DNA of 64,000 nucleotides from Asterias amurensis (lineage: Eukaryota > Echinodermata > Asteroidea > Forcipulatida > Asteriidae): assembly GCF_032118995.1 (NCBI RefSeq), contig NC_092661.1:11966494-12030493 (forward strand), in the 5' to 3' direction. Positions 57,485 through 64,000 of the stretch are shown here, piece after piece. Every line of letters starts with the position of its first letter. Position 1 is the first letter of the stretch. The position numbers and the translations under genes were made by a program. The notes below the pieces were generated by a model, which searched no databases, had not been told where the DNA came from, and saw only the letters and a program-made list of their open reading frames with translations.

Positions 57485-57869
57485 TGGAGTTATAGGTGTC
57501 AAGGAGCTTCTGGGAGCAGTATCCTCAGCACTTGAGAAGCAAACCAAAGAGCAGTGTTTCTTCATATCTGAAGAAAGCATTCTTCATATCTGAAGAAAGC
57601 AATGGCTATTTTTTCCACCAGGCAGACCTAAAGAACGGTCTGAAACTTTTCCTGTTTGCTTTACGGACATTTTCCAACAAGACCACATTATTCCCAAAAG
57701 TCGACATTCCTCTCTAAACTGACTGTGCATCTCTTACAGAACACAGTCTAAAGGAATATATATGTACGCCATGCTACCACACCCTCACTGTGGCGAGACA
57801 ATCCACTTACAAGACAGTCCACACTACCCCCCCTATAATGCTTAGGGAGGAACGGACTGGCAACTTACG

Positions 57870-58136
57870 GGCAACAATCAATTACTCCTTCAGTATTTGG
57901 ACAGGCTTTTTGTTTCAAGTTCACCACAAGGATAGATAAACAGAGATACTCTGACCAACAAGACACACTTCTCCTGGAGAGTGAATTCTGGATTGGCGGT
58001 TCATGGACTGGCGGTTTACAGGCAACAATCAATTACTCCTTCAGTATTGGGACAGGTTTTTTGTTTCAAGTTCACCACAAGGATAGATAAACAGAGATAC
58101 TCTGACCAACAAGACACACTTCTCCTGGAGAGTGGA
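57870..58136. repeat. Tandem duplication, 149-bp pitch
   Basis: GGCAACAATCAATTACTCCT through CACTTCTCCTGGAGAGTG occurs at about 57871 and 58020 with very few differences. Confidence 0.85.
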
Positions 58137-58446
58137 CACTACGACCTGTCTACATACTTGTTTTATAAAGCGTGAATGCTTAATCGGATGGTTCAGTCAT
58201 ACTTATTTACATCATATAGAATTCCTATAATATATATATATTTATATATGAAATACACTTAATGAATATTGAAATGTCCTCATTAGCATAACAAAAGCTC
58301 TGCCACTTCCAGGACGTCTCTGATTGGTCGGTGTTCATGTGGAAGATGTTGCTGTGGTTGGTTGCTTTTCTGGGTCCAGACCCCCCGTTAGTGTTTTAGG
58401 ATAAAAATTATCAACCCTCAATGTGTGCCTCGGAGAGCTACCGCTC

Positions 58447-61400
58447 TCAAAGATTTCCCTGCAAACATAAAAATCAAAACCAGATTTTTAGAACAAGTAA
58501 TGACGAACATAATAATATTAACGGACAATTGTAGCGGCTAGTACTTGTAGAAAAAGTACTTGCCAAAGACTGTACTTTATTAAATCCTAACTGAACAATT
58601 TTTTTTCCTTAAAATTTTGAAGCTGGAGAGAGTGCCTACTAGTAAACAATACACGAGCTCAACAGGGATGTAGGATTAGGGCCTGCTCGTACACAAAAGA
58701 ACTTACATTGTACTATAGGCCTTTATACTACAGTAAGTTTTTAGCCTGTTTAATCATAGTTTGTCTTATTGTTCTGAAGGTCGAAACAAAACTTGGCAAA
58801 TCAGACTAAAGAAGGAATTCCTTAATACTGCAGGTCCTTGATTGTACAAAGAGGTTCGCATAATTAAGTACTTACGAATGGATCATTTGGTTGTTGCTGT
58901 TGTTGCGCCATTCTTGGTTGCTGCTGTGGGTACCCAGCACCCGCGTGCTGTCCGGGTGCACCCTGTGGGTACATGCCTACCATCCCTGGCTGAGCGCCTA
59001 CCGGCCTAGGTCCCATACCCTACAAAAACGTTTAATAAAATAAAGTTTACCATTCAGACCAAGTCCCAGCAATTTTGCAGCTAATGCTCAGCAACAGTGT
59101 CAGCTATGAGACTTGAGGCAGGCTGTTGTTAGCTATCTTATAAAACACCTTAGTTCAAGTAAAGCCAATAGTAGGCCACGTGTGAGCAAGAACATGTGGG
59201 GCTCTCCAATGCCTTTCTGCACAACTCTGCCGCGCGCGCCAAGCATACGCGCACACATGTCGGACCTTACTGTCGGACCTTCGTTGCGTTGTGATTGGTC
59301 AATACGCAATGGGGCGGAGCTTAATGGACCGGTCTATTGCAAGGCCTTAGTAAAGAAAACATTTGCTAAATCATGTGTTAGACTTGCATTTATTCTACAA
59401 CCCTCCTACACTAGGTTAATTTATCCAGATAAAGTTGACCAGAACTGCTGTATGAATGGGTACCTGCAAGGGTAGAGTTGATATTGTGTATATAAAAAAA
59501 AGCGTTTGGAGCGCCACGGCAGCCGAGCCTGGTTACTCCCCAGGGAGCTGAGAAAGATTACAGGAATGTTATTGACCCAATTACAAGGGCACTTTATGTA
59601 AAGCGCATTGATACGCTATTATGAAAAGCCTACAAGATCTAGTTATTATCTTTTTATCATTTGAAACTCCCTTGCAAATAAATGAAGTTCATGATCTCAT
59701 CCATTGTGGCCTTCCAATAAATTTTGGAGCATCAATGCGCCGTGGCAGTAAATAAATTGCAGAAAAACGGGCGACATTTTGACATGTGTTTCACTATTAA
59801 CCAATGCCAAGAATCTGTGTGTGGTGGTACATGTAATACATGTAACACAGTATCATACACTAAGTCTAAGGCAAAAAATACATCTCATTTACTTCTCATG
59901 TACAGAGTACAGTGCTAACACACATCGGTGTATGGGTAAAAACCAAAATTAATATTCTTTATCCCCGATGCAAATTTAACATCTCTTATATTATCGTTGT
60001 GGTACCCGCTGCCAAAACATAGGATTCGAACTGCCTCTACATTGTGTAGCTACCGGGCAACTCATTTACTTGTTCTCTCCACTTAACTTGGGATGAAATT
60101 ACTAGCGCTACAAGCCAGGGAGCTGAAGCAGGATCACACAGTAAACAAATACGAAGACACAGCCGCCAAATTTCACAAAACGTTAAGCAACTGCGTAGGT
60201 CCCCTTGAGCAACAATTATTGAGCAAGTTAGTGGTGCATCACTAACACAAGAAATCTTGCACAAGTAGACTTTTTTGCACAAGTAGACTTTTTTGCACAA
60301 GTAGAAAGTTTTGTGAAATCGGCTGCCCGTTAGGAAAGGCAGACAGAAAGAATCTTAACAATGATTTCATAAGCCAAGAGCTGTGTTTGAATGTGACAAC
60401 AGGTCCATATGTACATGAACACATCTTTGCAATAGATTTTTATCAATCCAACTGCGCTGGTGAAAGAAGCATTTAAAACTTGGCAAGTCACCCAATTAAA
60501 AAGCAAACACATTGGGTTCTTAAGCACAAAAGTCAAATAAGCACAAAAACCTTAAGTCTACTTCGCACAAAGCTCTGCCTAACCACTTCATGCCTGACAT
60601 TTTTCTTAGCACGCCTCCACTATGAATGTTTTTTAACACTCGGAACAACTTCAAAGCACCAACAAAGGTTTTGCAGCCAGCCAGACGACTAACTTAAATT
60701 TAATCAGACATTCCATTATGTCTCTCCTAAGAAGGTGGTTATGAACAGTGGCCCAATCAACACCAGAGCCCAATTTCATAGAGCTGCTCAAGCACAAAAA
60801 TAAACTAACCAGAATAAGGTCACCAACCAAAATACCACGCCACATGTTCAATTTTTGACTGGTATCCTGCTCATTATTTCTAAGCTAAGGCCGTGTCCGC
60901 ATTGGTGGCTACGGCTGCGGCTACGACCATTGCCAGGAGTGTTGCTAAGGGCATCCTATACTTCAATGCATGACGATGCGGCAATTTGGCCGTAGCCTTA
61001 GCCGTAGCCGCCAATTTGGATACGGCCTTAGCAGCATTTTCTGCCTAAGCAGCTCTATGAATTTAGGCCCAGAGATCACAGCATTGTCAGCAATAGCCAC
61101 TTGAAATGATGGGAGACAGTAGAGGGCAGGCTTTAACACCAATGTGAACTCACCATTTGCGGAATCTGCGCTTGGCCTGCAGGCTCCTGATTGGTTAAAA
61201 GTGTGCGTGTGGAGAGAGTTTAAAGAGAGTGGATTGGGCAATATGTGGGTGTGTTGTATTCACTAGGTGCATCGTTAGTAGTGTGTAAATGACATGATGG
61301 GTTAGAATGATGTAGGTTAGAGCTTAATTTATCGGGGGTAATTATCAGATTACAGTTGATGAATTATGGCATAATGTGGGACTTTACTTAAAGGGAAGGT

Positions 61401-62354
61401 ACATGTTTGGTAATTACTCAAAACAAATATTAACTTAAAAACTGACTTGGTAACGAGCATTGGAGAGCTGTTGATAGTATAAAACATTTTGGGAAACGAC
61501 TCCCTCTGAAGTAACGTAGTTTTTGAGAAAGAGGTAATTTCTCACTAAAATAATAAAAGACTTCTATAGCTAGAAGTCTTTTATTCTTATTTGAAAGCAC
61601 ACAAATTTGTCCAACAAGGGTGTTTTTTCTTTCATCATTTTCTCGCAACTTCGATGACCAATTGAGACTAACAAACGTGTACCCTCCCTTTAAGTTAGGA
61701 ATCATTATATTGTTCTTATTACTATATATTTCTGGTATGAAACCAGGGATGCCTTCAAAGTGAACTTAATCACTGTAACTCGCAAACTCGAGGAAACCTG
61801 TAAATAAGACTGCTTGCTACGTGAACCAGAAACACATGAGTGAACCCATACATCCTTCCAAGATAAGTGCTCAGGGGTCGATTTCACAAAGAGTTAGGAC
61901 TAGTCCTACCTTAGGACTAGTCCTAGGAGATATACAAATTGCATGGATAGTCCTAAGTTAGGACAAGTAACCGGTCCTAACTCGAGATAAGACTAGTCCT
62001 AACTCTTTGAGAAATCGACCCCTGGGTTTTTACATTTACTAACAGTCCGAGAACAGGGGACCTATGCTAAATGCTCAATCAGAAAGACAAAGCAATTATG
62101 GTAAACTATCTTGCTCAAGGACACAAGTGCATCAACCAGGACTCGAACCCATCCTCTGCTGTTCAGATACACCAGATGGTTTTACGAGGGGGGGGGGGGG
62201 GGGTGGGGGAGGGGGGGAGGGGGAATATTTATTTACCATGTATGGTTGTTGCTGCGGCCATGTTGTGGATGCCATCTGTACAGGTTGCCATGCTGCACCA
62301 CCCGTTCTGCTTCCGGCCATGTTTGACGATTGCTTATTCCACTGATGATCTGAC
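58447..62354 (-). CDS. PICALM: PICALM/AP180-type clathrin assembly protein, last four coding exons
   Basis: The family binds PtdIns(4,5)P2 through an N-terminal ANTH domain and clathrin and AP-2 through its C-terminal tail, at forming coated pits. The minus-strand exons 62237-62354, 61154-61186 (33 nt), 58876-59019 and 58447-58458 join in frame with GT-AG introns to 102 residues and a stop. The first encodes SDHQWNK and then RTGGAAWQPVQMASTTWPQQ, the pattern I recall before the C-terminus of AP180/PICALM (QWN, GG.NWQP, TW). The tail is Gly/Pro/Gln-rich (PQQQPRMAQQQQQPNDPF) and ends in DPFGNL; DPF is an AP-2 binding motif, where human PICALM ends NPFGPVSGAQIQFM. The ANTH-coding exons lie beyond the right edge. 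The symbol is a family-level assignment; AP180 (SNAP91) is equally possible, since many invertebrates have one gene for both. Confidence 0.72.
59893..60062 (+). mobile_element. SINE S2 body fragment
   Basis: GTGCTAACACACATCGGTGT, AATTAATATTCTTTATCC and CGATGCAAATTTAACATCT match 34410-34495; the tRNA head is missing. Confidence 0.65.
60764..61070. mobile_element. Family C element with a family E element inside
   Basis: AGAGCCCAATTTCATAGAGC at the left and GCAGCTCTATGAATTTAGGCC at the right; 60889-61031 is inserted between the halves. Confidence 0.7.
60889..61031. mobile_element. Family E hairpin nested in family C
   Basis: AAGGCCGTGTCCGCATTGG pairs with CCAATTTGGATACGGCCTT; inner arms GGCTACGGCTGCGGCTACG and CGTAGCCTTAGCCGTAGCC. 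Confidence 0.75.
61388..61693. mobile_element. Family A relative with different termini, TTAA at both ends
   Basis: Begins TTAAAGGGAAGGTACATGTT and ends ACGTGTACCCTCCCTTTAA; the inside follows family A order (GAGCATTGGAGAGCTGTTG, GAAACGACTCCCTCTGAAG) with a TAGAAGTCTTTTATT hairpin at the centre. Confidence 0.75.
61874..62022. mobile_element. Family D palindromic element
   Basis: GGGGTCGATTTCACAAAGAG pairs with CTCTTTGAGAAATCGACCCC; a full copy of the element nested at 55075. Confidence 0.85.
62085..62175 (-). mobile_element. SINE S3 head remnant
   Basis: GCTCAAGGACACAAGTGCAT and GGACTCGAACCCATCCTCTG are the complement of the S3 head with its B box. Confidence 0.5.
62188..62224. repeat. G-rich tract
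   Basis: Over 30 G residues in a 37-bp stretch, 12 bp from the end of a PICALM-type exon; on the transcribed (minus) strand it reads as a C-tract just after the donor. Confidence 0.9.
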
Positions 62355-64000
62355 CTAGAAGAGCAAAGACAAAGGTCATGAATATTCATGAGTTCATGTA
62401 TGTATGCAGGATTCAACAATACACGTATTTACTGTAAATGTCCCTTCATATCTCTCACAAAATCACAATCCAAACAAACGAATTTGTATTCTTACTTATG
62501 AATGTTATTTAGGCCATGAGAATGAAAGTTTTAGATTTGCGTCCGGGCATTTTTGAAATGACGTGAGGCTTTTTTTCATTTTTCATTATTCATTATTTTG
62601 CACACGAAGATGCGCAATTTGACTGGAGCTCGATACACAAATTTGCCTATTCTGCATAGCGCAAATTAAAAATTGAGCAGTTCTGTTTGCGCAAATTTGT
62701 TGATTGCGCTCAACAGATGAACGACAGCAGATGCGTTTTTTACTGCAAATGATCGCGGCGGAATGTCTGCCTTGTACCCTAGCTAGTATAATGTGTAAAT
62801 ATAACCTTTTACCCTTGTTCGATGATTTGAACTTGAACATTTGTGATGCAGAGTCCTTTTTTGTGAAAATAATGAAATTTTGTGAAAATAATGAAATTTT
62901 TCGGCGGTAGCTTTCAGAGCATGCGGGCGGTGGACGCAAATCTATCATTTTCATTCTCATGGCCTTACTATGATGCCTTACAAGTTTGGTCTACAATAAG
63001 ATTTAAACATATCAAATCACATGAATTCATTCGGAATACCTACTTTCTGATCCCTGTGTTCTGTGTATTAAATATGAGGCAATTCACAATATTTCTCTGT
63101 AGTGTTTACAGCTTTAGATGTGAAAGGGGGAGGGGCAAGTGATTTACTCTATAGAGAGTTAGGGTGAAGAGTTGTTGTTAAGATAAAATCATCTGTAAAC
63201 ATTTTTTAGAACATGTACATGATAAGTACTACTGTACTATACTTTCCTAACAAGACATACATGTACATGTACAACACAATCTCTAAGTCCTTGCAGTGGT
63301 ACAACTTCAACACAAAGTGGTAAAGTGGTTTCATCACTGACTATGAACAAGACACAAAACATAAATGTTAGAGTTACAGACGTTCAAGTACAATGACTCG
63401 TAGGTCCTTTTCACACTATCGGGCCGATTCCCCAGGAATCAAAACCCCAGGTTCTATTCCATGTTCATTTTTACACCTTTGGGTTATAATTGTTTATTAC
63501 TATTTTATATTTCTGGTTTCAAAAAAGAAGACTAAGATAGTTTTCAAAAATAAAAGCGAAATCAACTACTTCTACTTTTCGGCAGCAACAGATACATGTA
63601 GTAGTTGGCCAGTATCACTCGCACCGAACCCTTCCCCACAAAGTACTACAAGGTTTAATTGGAAACCATTCAGTTGAGAATTGGTTAAGACATTGGGATA
63701 ACTTAATTGTTTATACAATGAAACACAATTGAGAGTAAAACGTAAAACAGAGCATACATGTACATCTGTATCTCTCTCGACCATAATTGTGTATTCATAC
63801 AATCAAATTATCCCCTTCTAAACACACAAAACATACTGTGTACTTCAAGTTTTCCTAGTAATTGTGGGAGGAAACATAAAAAGAGACTTCATGCAATTTA
63901 TTTCATGCTCAATTTATTGGCAGTTTTGAAGACACAATATTCTAAGGATACTTGATAAAGCAATGACTTTGTTTATGATGAAGTATGTGTGCATGGGGTC
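62355..64000 (-). other. Intron of the PICALM-type gene (partial)
   Basis: The acceptor ttctag at 62355-62360 opens this region; no upstream exon was found before the window ends. It holds the element at 62511-62965; the remainder shows only short chance frames. Confidence 0.5.
62511..62965. mobile_element. 455-bp element with terminal inverted repeats
   Basis: AGGCCATGAGAATGAAAGTT with AGATTTGCGTCCGGGC at the left; GCGGGCGGTGGACGCAAATCT with TTTCATTCTCATGGCCT at the right. Non-coding. Confidence 0.75.

Noticed and set aside
62064..62358. Gly-rich small protein frames on the plus strand
   Set aside because: They are the antisense of a PICALM-type exon plus a G-run.

Overview
This is eukaryotic nuclear DNA: genes are split by GT-AG introns and embedded in dense repeats. 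The gene set (MMS22L, a PICALM/AP180-type clathrin adaptor, two rhodopsin-class receptors, a THAP-DDE_Tnp_4 gene), the short introns rich in small palindromic elements and the tRNA-derived SINEs suggest a marine deuterostome invertebrate, most likely an echinoderm (I suspect a sea star). The species is inferred from memory of repeat style, not from a search.

Layout. (1) 949-42554, minus strand: 24 coding exons of MMS22L, the partner of TONSL in RAD51 loading at damaged replication forks. They encode residues 1-855 of the reconstructed reading frame; the 3' part of the gene lies beyond the left edge. Every junction keeps frame and uses GT-AG. (2) A 15.4-kb MMS22L intron (12224-27662) holds an intronless, antisense class A GPCR at 20320-21459. 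(3) 45071-46781, plus strand: a second class A GPCR with a TATA box, a probable 5' UTR intron and a poly(A) signal. (4) 48150-50759, plus strand: a three-exon gene joining a THAP zinc finger to a DDE_Tnp_4 (Harbinger-type) transposase domain in which the second catalytic Asp reads Glu. (5) 58447-62354, minus strand: the last four coding exons of a PICALM/AP180-type gene, whose 5' part lies beyond the right edge.

Most of the rest is repeats. Names used below are mine. Family A (termini AGGCAGTGGACAC, about 385 bp, central hairpin), B (AAGGAACACGTTGCC), C (GGGCCCAATTTCAT), D (GGGGTCGATTTCACAAAG), E (GGCCGTGTC), F (a loose group with short TIRs) and several single hairpins are terminal-inverted-repeat, MITE-like elements. 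Many are bounded by TTAA on both sides, and one family A insertion can be compared with its own unoccupied site inside a tandem array, giving a TTAA duplication. There are also three tRNA-headed SINE families (S1-S3), a large foldback structure at 1337-6262, a 36-bp minisatellite, and tandem duplications, one of which copies the 3' end of an MMS22L exon together with its splice donor. The genes do not form an operon or pathway; MMS22L (DNA repair) and PICALM (endocytosis) are unrelated housekeeping genes with receptors and a transposase-derived gene in and between them.
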